A DNA stretch of 64,000 bases from Cochliopodium minus (taxonomy: Eukaryota; Discosea; Himatismenida; Cochliopodiidae), in the NCBI GenBank assembly GCA_024220525.1, contig JAMYWO010000135.1, positions 26,526-90,525 on the forward strand, read 5' to 3'. Below, in pieces: positions 35,064 to 45,064 of the stretch. Made by a program: the position numbers and the translations under genes. Under the pieces are notes generated by a model, which saw nothing but the letters and a program-made list of their open reading frames with translations, was not told the origin of the DNA and searched no databases. Numbering within the stretch: position 1 is the first letter of the stretch; the number at the start of each line of letters is the position of its first letter.

Positions 35064-35986
35064 ATGGTAAATTAAATTTTTTTTAAACTGTTTTCTTAAA
35101 TTTTTCTTTTTTCAGAAATTTTTAGTGGTATTAGCTGTATTTTTAGTACTCATTTCTAGCTGCCAAGGAAAGCTCAGAAAAATTAGTAAAGCAACAAAAA
35201 GAGGTTTAACTATTGAACCTGTCGCATTAGATATTGAGTATCTCGGTACTTGCAGTCAATTCGATACTAATGTTGCTCCAACTGTCCAAATTTTTGCAGT
35301 CTCCCCGACTCTTCCTGCACCAGCTTTATCTGGTTGTCTTCCAATCATAAATGGAAATGATGCATCCAATGGAAATAATCTTGATGACACCCCTTCCAGA
35401 TATTCAACCCTCACTGGTGATTATTTTTGTAGAAATGTTGGACAAGGAAGAAGTATCATTCATTTGGTAGAGGTTTATTTGGGTACTGATACTCCTGCTA
35501 CCCAAGTTTCAAATTATTTTCTTTCTCTTGTTTCTGATGCACCTTTTAAAACTACCTTAAACTATTTTAGAAGACCTTCTTGTACTTTGGCAACTTCTCT
35601 CTGTTCTTCTAATGTTGTTGGTAAGAAAATTTTAATAATTATACTTATACACGCTTTATTAAAATTTCTTTTTTTTTATCAATAGTATCATCATGTGTCT
35701 CATCAGAAGTTACTACAAAAAAAGATTTTGTCCTCAACACAGATAGAATATTTATGTGCTCCACCAACTGTATCGCAGGTATATAAGATTTAAAACCAAA
35801 TATATAAACATTTTTTATAGAAATTTTTATAAAGATACTTGCAGAAATACTGCTACTGGATGTTGTGATTATCTTGCTGATGCACCTGGATTTTTGTGCC
35901 CATATACTCCATCTACTTCTCTTCTTACCCTCCCAGCAAGACCAACAAAAGCTCCAAAACCTCCACAAAATTCTTACAAAAATTAA
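35064..35986 (+). CDS. Secreted Cys-rich protein; first exon is only the start codon
   Basis: Exons 35064-35066 (just ATG), 35116-35620, 35686-35778 and 35835-35986; 250 residues, phases agree. The ATG is followed at once by GTAAAT, and the next exon adds KFLVVLAVFLVLISSC, which makes a complete signal peptide only through this splice. The mature part has spaced cysteines (LGTCSQFD, LSGCLP, YFCRNVG, RPSCTLATSLCSS, FMCSTNC, TCRNTATGCCDY), pointing to a disulfide-rich extracellular or vacuolar protein, and a Pro-rich end. I do not recognise the family. Confidence 0.75.
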
Positions 35987-36037
35987 ATATGATTTGTTAT
36001 TTCTTTTAAATATGATTAAATTCAAAAAAAAAAAAAA

Positions 36038-36771
36038 ATGAAAAGATTTTTTAATATTATCTCCAAAAAAAAGATTCCATCAAAAATAAATTTTACCACA
36101 AACATCATATCAAAATATTTTTTGAAAAAACACAAATATAAATTTACAGCGAGCATCATATCTTTATCTTTACCAGCCCATTTCTTGATTAATCAAGATT
36201 ATACTTTTTCTAATCCAATCCCATCTTATTCAGGTAAACTATTTTGAAAAATTTGGCAAATTTGACTTTTATCCATATCAATTTAGAATCTTATCAAGTG
36301 ATCAAAAAAAGAGAAGAAATAAAATCCAAACCAAAGCCCATTTTTTATAAATTTCATAAAAAATATAAATTACCTTCTTTATTTACAAGATCATATGCAT
36401 TATTGATTGATATCTCTATTCCATTGTTGGGTATAATCACCTTGTCAATTACAAAATACTTTCTCCCTTGCCAAAACGTTTTGATGGGGTTTTTTGAAAA
36501 GATACTTTATGGTTTAATGCCTTTCACCTCAATCATAATGGATCTTATGAACTTGGATGGAAAGTTTAGATCATTTGGAAAACAATTTATGGGTATAGAA
36601 ATCATTGATCTTAAATCAGGTGCTCCAATTGATCAAAATAGAATAATACAAAGAGTTTTATTCTCCATTTTGTTTATTTTTTTAGATCCCTTCTTTGTCA
36701 TTTTCTCTGCTGGTAATAGATCTCTCACTGATAATTTTTGGGAATTTCTTGTGATCAAATCTGAGAATTAA
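36038..36771 (+). CDS. RDD-family membrane protein
   Basis: Exons 36038-36233 and 36287-36771, phase 1, 226 residues. The C-terminal two thirds match the RDD family: the first helix with R..A..ID (FTRSYALLIDISIPLLGII), a second helix, then the conserved FRSFGKQFMGIEIIDL segment, a third helix and the closing RSLTDNFWEFLVI. RDD proteins are membrane proteins of uncertain transport role, common in bacteria and in organelles. The N-terminus is basic and rich in Lys, Ser, Ile and Phe (MKRFFNIISKKKIPSKINF), which could be a mitochondrial targeting signal; this is inference. Confidence 0.72.
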
Positions 36772-37224
36772 AAAAAAGAATATTTTACGGAATTAGAAAT
36801 TTTGGATTCGTTTTTGTTTGTTTTTTTTCAATTTTTTCCTATGATGATCATCCAAAATGCTGACAATTGTGATATTTTGTTTGAATCTGAGTTAACTTTA
36901 AAACAGGTAATTATCCACAAACTTTTACAAATCATTTCACATATCTAATCGATTAGAGATTAATTCAAAATTAATTTTTTCTTATAAATTTAACAAATTT
37001 TTTTGAAAGATGATAATCAATTATTAAATTAATTTTCAATGAAACCAAGTCATTAAGAGTTTTACGATATCAAATAATTCACAAAAGAGGTTTTTTATAC
37101 AAAAATGAAATTCCATTAAAATCAAAAAAGAATTGAAAAGAGATTTGTGAAAAAAAAAAAAAATTGAAAATTATTTGAAAGAGTTCTAACCCAATTACAA
37201 TTAAAAAAATTTGAAGCAATAAGA
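36772..37224. other. Intergenic stretch with an orphan exon candidate
   Basis: On the plus strand at 36841-36906 an ATG opens MMIIQNADNCDILFESELTL and ends at CAG|GTAATT. It looks like a first exon, but no continuation in the right phase was found before the next gene. The rest is AT-rich. Confidence 0.3.
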
Positions 37225-39450
37225 ATGAACGCAAAGGATAGATGCAAGAATTTATTGAGCGGAATATTTAATTATAACATCGGAATGCTCTTCTTGTTGC
37301 TTCTGGTGACCATAGTTATCATAATGGGCAATATTTTGCTTTCTGTACTAAATGCACTTAGTAATGAAACAATAAAATATTTCCCTCTCTTTTAACTATA
37401 TAAAATAATAAATTTAAAAGTCATTGGAGACACAAAAACAACAATAACGAAGACAAATGTGGCAACAATGATGTTCACAAGTTTATTATGTCGTATGGCT
37501 GGAAAATTTATTGCAGGATCTTTGGTTGATTCTTTCAATCCAAAAGCTATCTTGATCATCTCCATCCTCGCCAAAGAAGGATTTTTAATCCTTTTTGGCT
37601 TATCAAGCGACTACATCTTCCTCATTTTGTTTTGGTCCATCCAAGATTTTTTGTAAGTGACTTTTTTAAATCAAAAAAAAAGATTATTAAATAAATTGAA
37701 TTTTAAATCATTAATCAATCTACTTTAATACATTCAAAATAATCAAACTTGTTTTTCAATTTTAGTTGGGCCCCAATATGGTAACAGGAGTTTTTTTTTT
37801 TAAACGATTTTTTATCGATGCTTATCATGATAATTCTCTCAGAAAAATTAATCTCAATAAAATTAATTATTAATCACTTTTTAAATTCATCACTCCAAAA
37901 ATTAAGGCCTGCTTTGGTCAAAATTGTCGCAAATTGGTTCGACCAATCTACTATTTCCGAAGCATTAGCTATACTCAGTCAGTCCTTCTTAATTGGTGAA
38001 AGTATTACGAGAGGTATCGAGGGGTTGTTGATTCTCAAAGTAAATATATTTAAATTAAACATAATATAGCAAATAATTTGATTATATATCTAATTTGAAA
38101 ACTTTTTTATCAAAAAGGGATTTGGTTGGAGAACTATTGTCATATCAACTTCTTTGTGCGGTATCTTTTCCACTGTTTTGGTATTCTTGTTAGTAAAAAT
38201 TGGGCCTCACGACAAGAGATGCATTGTTCCTTTCAAATGGTTGGTTGGACAGCACAAGGTGACAGGCCACAACCACAACCCATTACAACATGACGAGATT
38301 GTATTGCAACCTATAGGAAACAATGCAAATCAAAACACTAAAATCGAACATCAAAACGAAAACAAAAATGAAAACAAAAACGAAAACAATAAAATTAATA
38401 ATATTCTAAAGGAGGATAATAAAAATCTCACCATGGATGATAGTTCTGATAAAAAAGATCCAAGTGAGACAAAAAAAGACACCAACGACAAAAGCGACAC
38501 CCTAGAAACCAACAAAGGAGACGAAGCAAGCAAGGTCGATCAGATCCAAGACCACCATGACGATCTCATCCCCGAAACACCCAAAAAGAAAATGTCCTTA
38601 AAGGAGTTCTGCATGTCTACATATGTTCCCCTCTTTGTCGACAGAACCTTCTGGATCATCTTTTTCTCTTACACCTTGATGTCCGTCGTCAATTTTACTT
38701 TCTACATCTGGACTCCTCAGTTCCTTCTTTCTTTGGGGGCTTCTGCTGGTAAAGCAGCTCTAGGAAGTATGTTTTTCCCCGCTTTCGGTGGAATCGGAAC
38801 CATTGTAAAAATTTTTTTTTAAAGTTAATTTTTTTTAAAAAATATTAATTTTTTTTTAATCTAAGGTTGTTGGAATTTTATACGATAGATTCAAGTCAGA
38901 TTTTTCCAAGGATATCTTGATCGCTTCTTTTTTCTCTATTGCAGCTTCTCTCGTTTTTCTCTTCTGGTTGTTGACTGTGAAACAAATTCTCACCATGAAC
39001 ATGTGCCTCTTCTTTTTGGCTCTCTTCGGATTTTTCTTCAATGCAATCTATTATTTGCCATCTGTAATTTTATATTATTTTAAATGTTATTTAATTTTTA
39101 TAAATTTATATATATCCCAGGGTGTTTTGTCGCTTCGTTTTGGAACAAAACTATGTGGTACTGCAAGTAGTTTAATGGATGTGGGTGCAGCATTTAGTGG
39201 ATCATTTAGTGGTTTCAGTAATTTTTTTATTATTTAATATTTTTTATTTATTTTTTTTGAAATTTTTTTTTTTTTTAAAATTAAACACTTTTATCTTTTT
39301 GAAGTGAGTTTACTTGCTGGTCCAAATAATGATCAATGGGCACGAGTTTTCTTTGTTTGCTTGTTGTTTTCTGTAGGCTCATTGTTAGTTTTGGGAGTGC
39401 TCATCCTCTCTGATAGAGCCAAAGAAAGAAAGAATGTCGTCAAACTTTGA
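37225..39450 (+). CDS. MFS transporter with a 15-base microexon
   Basis: Eight exons, phases agree: 37225-37360, 37421-37652, 37766-37780 (15 bases), 37907-38039, 38118-38804, 38866-39063, 39121-39217, 39305-39450; 547 residues. Twelve-helix major facilitator layout: the loop AGSLVDSFNPKAILI after helix 2, a central WPALVKIVANWF segment, a long hydrophilic middle loop rich in Asn, Lys and Glu (about 110 residues), then GILYDRFKSDF after helix 7. The WF...R pattern and the VSLLAGPNNDQWARVF end resemble organophosphate:phosphate (SLC37/GlpT-like) carriers; the substrate is not certain. The microexon supplies WAPI(W), without which helix 4 is out of frame. Confidence 0.85.
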
Positions 39451-39760
39451 AAAAAAAACTTCAAAATGAGAATCAATTCTCTTTTTGATAAAAAAAAAAA
39501 AATATTTATTATTTATTTGTTTAATAAACCTCAAAATAAAAACTGTGTACAAATTTTATTTAATTTTATCCAGCAGGTTTCTCTTTTCACTGGTATATCT
39601 CTTTTCCTACTCCCTTGAAATCAAGGTTTTCATCCAGATTACTCCTCTAGATTGGGAAAGTCATTCAAATATTGTTCCATGTATCTATTTTTCAATTACA
39701 AAAAAAAAAAAAAAAATTAAAAATTTCAATTGTTCTTATTTGAATTTAATGAATCAAATT
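39451..39760. other. Convergent intergenic stretch
   Basis: The 3' ends of the MFS gene and a minus-strand gene meet here. Poly-A/T tracts; no supported coding frame. Confidence 0.4.
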
Positions 39761-40613
39761 CTACAAAAGGGTCCTTTTAATTATTTCGAACAAAACAAAT
39801 TTTGGAATTTTTAAATTGGTTCTGTTTTGAATTCTTTTCATTGAAAAGAAAAAATAAAGAATGGTGCTATTAAATTGTTTTCCAAAAAAAGAGTGATTTT
39901 GAGGAGACCAATCTTTATTTACTAATTCAATTTGATAATGATCTTGATCATGAACAAAATCTAGAGCAAACACCCATTCTGAAACATCTTTTGATATAGC
40001 ATATTCTTTCGTTTTCGTTTCTCCTTTAAATTCACACTTGAAAACCACTTTGTGATCTCTTTTTATTTAAAAATTAAATTTTAAATTAAATTAATATTTT
40101 TTAATGACATTGATTTTCCAAAATATATTGATTAACTTTAAAGATAAATATTAATTTAGTTGTAATTCTTGCATATTAAAAAGTTATTTAAATTTCTAAC
40201 CTTGGATAAAGAATAACAGAATATATTATGTCTTTACATTTATTGGGATTCTTAATTTCATGGAACCATCTTCCCCATTTGGGTCTATCTTTTTTCGTTA
40301 TAGTATCAAGGTAAACCAAATCATCATATGGGCAATAAAAGATTCCTTTGTCGGAATCTCCTCCGTTATCGAAGCAATATGAAGATAACTTTCCATTGAT
40401 TAAGAATTTCTCTTTTGGTATTATCCCAAAAGAAGTCTGTGCATAATCACTTTTCAAGATTTTGATCTTCATTTCACAAATAGAAGTAAGAGGGATTATG
40501 CTCGTAGAAAATGCACTATCGAATGCATTATTCCCTTTTTTGAGAATCTGTAATATCTTGGTATCAATACTATTTATTACTAAAAATTGTTTATTATACT
40601 CTCCAATCTCCAT
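39761..40613 (-). CDS. SPRY-like protein with shared C-terminal module
   Basis: Exons 40613-40201 and 40058-39761, phase 2, 236 residues. The first two thirds are beta-rich and resemble SPRY/B30.2 strands (SFGIIPKEKFLING, SSYCFDNGGDSDKGIFYCP), a weak match. The last 50 residues are a clear copy of the shared module: WSPQNHSFFGKQFNSTI ... LKIPKFVLFEII. An ATG seven codons upstream would only add Lys residues. SPRY domains bind peptides, and SPRY plus F-box or SOCS-like ends are used for substrate choice in ubiquitin ligases; by analogy this could be an adaptor, but that is inference. Confidence 0.6.
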
Positions 40614-40995
40614 TTTTTTTTTTTTTTTTTTCAAAATCTTTCTTCTATTCGTACAGCTGTTTTAAGGTAATCCCCGAACAATAAGAGTTAGGCGGACATT
40701 TTTTATGCCACTAAATCATAGAAGATTCAATGGACGGCTATATCAAAATATTTGATTGAAATCTAGATGAGAAAATTATTGCAAAGAAAAAAGTTAAACC
40801 CAATTTGGGAAGCCACATAAGGCTACGAAAGAACTCAAATATCAAGATCATCAATAAAGGGAACTATCCAGTTGAGTTCAAGGAAACTTAAATTTTTATG
40901 ATTTTTCAATTATTATCATTTAAAATGGTTTTCGATCTGAAAAAAATTATATTTTAAACAATAAATATTTATTCAATTGAAATTCTGTTTCTTAT
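40614..40995. other. Intergenic stretch with a broken coding-like fragment
   Basis: On the plus strand at 40730-40891 the frame MDGYIKIFD-stop-NLDEKIIAKKKVKPNLGS... reads like coding sequence with one in-frame TGA. Its family is unknown; probably a relic or an exon of a gene not resolved here. Confidence 0.3.
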
Positions 40996-43047
40996 CTACA
41001 ATTTGGGCTTCATGGTATCAACAAAATTATGAAAGCCAGATTTCTGATCAACAGAAGAAGAGGTGTCCTCCAACTTCCACAACTTCTCGAGATAAGGATC
41101 GCTAAATTCGATCTTCTCCAACAAAGAAAAGTCCTCTTCAAAAGGATGCTTCAAACTGAAACTGATCAAAGGCTCCAAAATGTTTAAAGGAACACTCAAA
41201 TTTATTTTGGGCAAAATCTTCCCAGATTGGGTTTGAGTAACGTTGCAAGTCAACAAACCCAAGAAATTTCCATTTTCGTCCAGCAAAGCACCTCCACTAT
41301 TTCCTCCATGGACCGCGGCAGAGCTTTGGAGCATCACAATCGTTTTTTTGTGAGTGATTATTTTGGAAATCACTCCTGAAGTCAATGTGGGCATCATTTT
41401 TGTACTGGGCCCTATTTTTGAATAAAATTTTAATTAAAGAAAAGATGATTATTAAAAAACAAAATTTTAAATGAATTCCTTTACAAATTATTTTAATTAA
41501 AAAAAAGAAAAAAAAAAAATTACCCCATAAACCATGACCACCCGCATAAATATTTTGTCCACGTTTGTAATCCAATTGAAAGTTGATTGGAACAGGTATA
41601 AAGTTCTTGAAGCTGTTGTTGCTAGAAATTTTGTTATTTTTGTTGTTATTTATATTAAAGTTGTCCACAATTTGCAACAACGCGACATCGTTGTGAGAAG
41701 AGGAAAGATAGATCAACTTGGCTTCGTACCAAGTGAGGACTTTTGGATAATCTACACGAACACGGATGGACTCTCTACAAATTGGGCTCGTAATGTTGTT
41801 TTTCAAACTTCTTTTGATCTCCGTCTAGTAACATAAATTAATCATTTTTTTTTAAAAAAAAAATTTTGGTTGCACGAAAGAAATGATCTTACAAAAGGTT
41901 CTAATAAATGCCCACTTGTCAAAATATGTCCTTGTTTGGTTATAATCACACCAGACCCCCAAGAAGATCCAATAGAAACCAAGACTACTGATTTTTTGAC
42001 AACAGAGGCAACTGTTTTAGACTTTGTTTTCTCATGTGAGAGAGGTTTTGGTAAGTTGTTAAAATTGCCAGAAAAAAAAGAGTAAAGATGCGGAAGAATG
42101 ACTCTCCACGAAAGAACCTTACGTTTCAATTCAATGAATATTGGTTAAAGAAAAATTAAAAAAACTTACCAAGTTGAGTTCTACAGTGTGGCCATCTCTC
42201 CTATACAAAGGCGGCAACAATAAACCTGCAAGTTTTCCGTTTGAAAAATAAACGGGGCTTCCCTCTGATCCAGGATGGCATTCGGCATCGGTGAGCATCA
42301 AAGTAGATACGGAAGGATGTGTCGTGACAATGTTTGAGATGATCCCTTGTGATATTGAATTCAAAAATGCTTTTGGAGATAACATCCCGAATGGGGAGGA
42401 AATCACCGTCACATCTTCTCCTCTCTTTGCAACTTTGTAATTGTTATCCATTATCAATTCAGAGAAGGATGGATTCTCTATTTTGCTGTTCATCAATGCC
42501 AATACCACCAAATATTCATTCCCTCCCCATCTAGAATTTATTTGCTCCCATGTGATGATTGGTGATCTTCCATCTCCTATATTTAATTCATATCTTTCCT
42601 CTTCCATACTCTTCTTATTCCATCCCATCCTCCAATTATTTATGAACGTCAGATTTTCCAATGATTCCATCAATCTTTCTATCTTTATCAATCCCAAGAA
42701 GATCGCTTCCTCCCATATCTCATTTTCATTATCTTCCCTTTCTCTTTGAAATTGGATAAATGATCCTTCTATCATTTGGGGTATGGGTGATTCAACCGAA
42801 AAAAATGGTGAGAAACAAGATGAACTCGTAATTATTATAGTCTTTTCGTTATTTATGAAAAATCCAGAACAACTCAAAGATGCTATTCCATCTCTGTGAA
42901 AGAATAGATCAAATAAATTTTTCAGTTAATAAATAATTCTTTTATTTACTCAGATACCAAGAATGTTCTATTTCCTGTGCGAACATTTGTTGCATCAGGC
43001 CCACTTACTTTGATAAGAATAGAATTTTTGAAATCAATGTTGCTCAT
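40996..43047 (-). CDS. Peroxisomal leader-peptide-processing protease (TYSND1/DEG15 type)
   Basis: Five exons, phases agree: 43047-42950, 42893-42170, 42117-41893, 41824-41524, 41411-40996; 587 residues, close to human TYSND1. The C-terminal trypsin-like domain has the triad: His in ILTSGHLL, Asp in NDVALLQI and Ser in GNSGGALL. The N-terminal half holds a related but degenerate fold (SSPFG, ECHPGSEGSPVYF), as in TYSND1. The protein ends in PKL, a known variant of the PTS1 peroxisome signal. In animals and plants this enzyme removes PTS2 leader peptides and processes beta-oxidation enzymes in the peroxisome matrix. The exon 4 loop is lengthened by an Asn-rich insertion. Confidence 0.88.
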
Positions 43048-43363
43048 TTTATTTTTATTTTTATTTTGGGAATTACATTTTCTTTTGGAAATGATCAGTT
43101 CAACATACTGCTCATGAAATAATGTCTGATGATTTTGATTCAACAATTCTTAAAATTTTTTTCAAATTAATTTTATGCATTGTATTAAAGAGTATGATAA
43201 TGTTTTTTTTTTTCATTTAATTATAAATATAATAAATAATTAAAAAAAATCGATTCAAAGGTAATTAATTATTAGAATATTCAAAACTTATAAAGTGAAA
43301 ATTTTAATAAACTGTAATAGAATATAAATATATAATTATTTTCTTAAATTTTATATTAGGTAA
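43048..43363. promoter_or_regulatory. Divergent region, TYSND1-like / RPL8
   Basis: AT-rich spacer between start codons facing apart. A TTAG just before the RPL8 ATG suggests the 5' UTR of RPL8 may itself be spliced. Confidence 0.4.
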
Positions 43364-44219
43364 ATGGGTAAAATTATTAGAGCTCAAAGAAAGGGATCAT
43401 CCACCAATTACAAAGTATTTATTTTTATTTAACATTTTTTCAATCAAATGGAGAGATTAATCATTTAAATTCTATCAAAAACCAAATAAATCAATTATAT
43501 AAATATTTTTTTAGGCCAGAGTATTCCACAGAAAAGGACCAGCTAAATTGAGAGCACTTGATTATTCCGAGAAAAATGGATTTATTCGTGGTGTAGTTAG
43601 AGAAATTGTACATGATCCTGGTCGTGGAGCTCCACTTGCAAGAGTCCAATTTAGACATCCAACCAAATATAAAAAAGTAAATGAACTTTTTATTGCACCT
43701 GAAGGAGTTTATACAGGACAATTTATTTATTGTGGAACTAACGCAAAACTTGCCATTGGAAACATTCTTCCATTGGGAAGCATGCCTGAAGGTACAATTG
43801 TTTGTAATCTTGAAAAAAAACCAGGTGATCGTGGTATTTTTGCACGTACTTCTGGAAATTATGCAACAATTATTGCTCATAATGAAAACGGATCTACCCG
43901 TGTAAAACTCCCATCTGGAGCTAAAGTAACTGTACCATCTACTGCTCGTGCTACAGTCGGTATTGTATCTGGAGGTGGACGTATCGATAAACCTATAATG
44001 AAAGCTTCTAACAGTTATTATAAATTCAAATCAAAAAGAAAAGCATGGCCAAGAGTAAGAGGTGTTGCGATGAATCCTGTAGAACATCCTCACGGAGGAG
44101 GTAATCATCAACATATTGGAGGTTCTTCAACTGTTTCTCGTAACGCACCTCCTGGAGCTAAGGTAGGTTTGATTGCTGCTAGACGTACTGGTAGATTGAG
44201 AGGATCTGACAATAAATAA
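43364..44219 (+). CDS. RPL8: Large-subunit ribosomal protein uL2 (RPL8)
   Basis: Exons 43364-43414 ([17 protein letters not shown]) and 43515-44219, phase 0, 251 residues, the usual eukaryotic length. uL2 sits at the peptidyl-transferase centre and bridges the subunits. The conserved C-terminal motif with the functional histidine is intact ([18 protein letters not shown]), as are [10 protein letters not shown] and the RTGRLRG end. Codons are A/T-ending but the frame is clean, as expected for a highly expressed gene. Confidence 0.97.
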
Positions 44220-44355
44220 AATAGTTAAAATTTAGTCATTTTTGCAATAACATTATTTAAATAATAATCACTTACTCTGTGATATTGAATCAATAAAAAA
44301 ATTTTTATATATTAGAATGTTGAAATTTTATCAATGAAAAAAAAAAAATTGACGC

Positions 44356-45001
44356 ATGGAAATTTTCTATATTATCATTTTTATTGTGGGTTCTCTATTT
44401 GGACTTTTTGTGACAAAGGTTTGCTCCACAATTCAATATTTTCTAATTTGACATTTTTTTTTAGCTTAATAATAATTTGAATTCGTCTTCAAATAACAAT
44501 GAAACAGGAAATAAGACTGATGATAAAAAAAGTATTAATGAAAATGAAAAGAGTAATCCTTCTATCATAAATGATTCAAAGATAGGAAATGAAAATAATA
44601 AAGAGAAAATAAATTTTGTAAATAATGAGGAAGATAGCAAAGAACCCCAAAACATTGGAGTGTATAATCATATCGAGGAAGCAGGAGATAATTCAAAAAT
44701 GAAAAATAATATAAAAAATATAAATTTAAAAGACAATGAAAAGGTCCAAAATAATAAAGATGAGAATAATATAATCATAAAGACTCAAGTCAATCGAAAT
44801 AATGATATAAAGAGTAAAAATAATTCCAAAGAAAATGGTAATCCCGAAAAAGTGAAAGATAAGGAGAATGAAGAAGAGATGATCGAAGAATCTTCAAAGG
44901 TTAGTTACCACAAAAGAGAAGTCAAAATTGAAGAAAGCGAAGTAAAAGCAGTCTCGCCAAATGATCAAGGAACAATAAAGAAAAACATCAAAAAAGAGTG
45001 A
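44356..45001 (+). CDS. Membrane-anchored low-complexity Asn/Lys/Glu protein
   Basis: Exons 44356-44418 and 44465-45001, phase 0, 199 residues. Exon 1 encodes a single N-terminal membrane helix (MEIFYIIIFIVGSLFGLFVT); the rest is almost entirely Asn, Lys, Glu, Ser and Asp without a fold. It ends 63 bases before the eIF2B-delta start; eIF2B-delta proteins often have a long charged N-terminus, but the TGA at 44999 and the membrane helix argue that this is a separate gene. Confidence 0.55.
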
Positions 45002-45064
45002 TAAAATTTAAAAGAGTTTTTTTTTACCTTCATTTTTTTAAATCTTTTTTTTTTTTGTTTTCAA

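Noticed and set aside
44465-45001. Asn/Lys/Glu-rich protein as the N-terminus of eIF2B-delta
   Set aside because: It has its own membrane helix and ends in TGA, and the eIF2B-delta frame has its own ATG and a clean exon at 45065.
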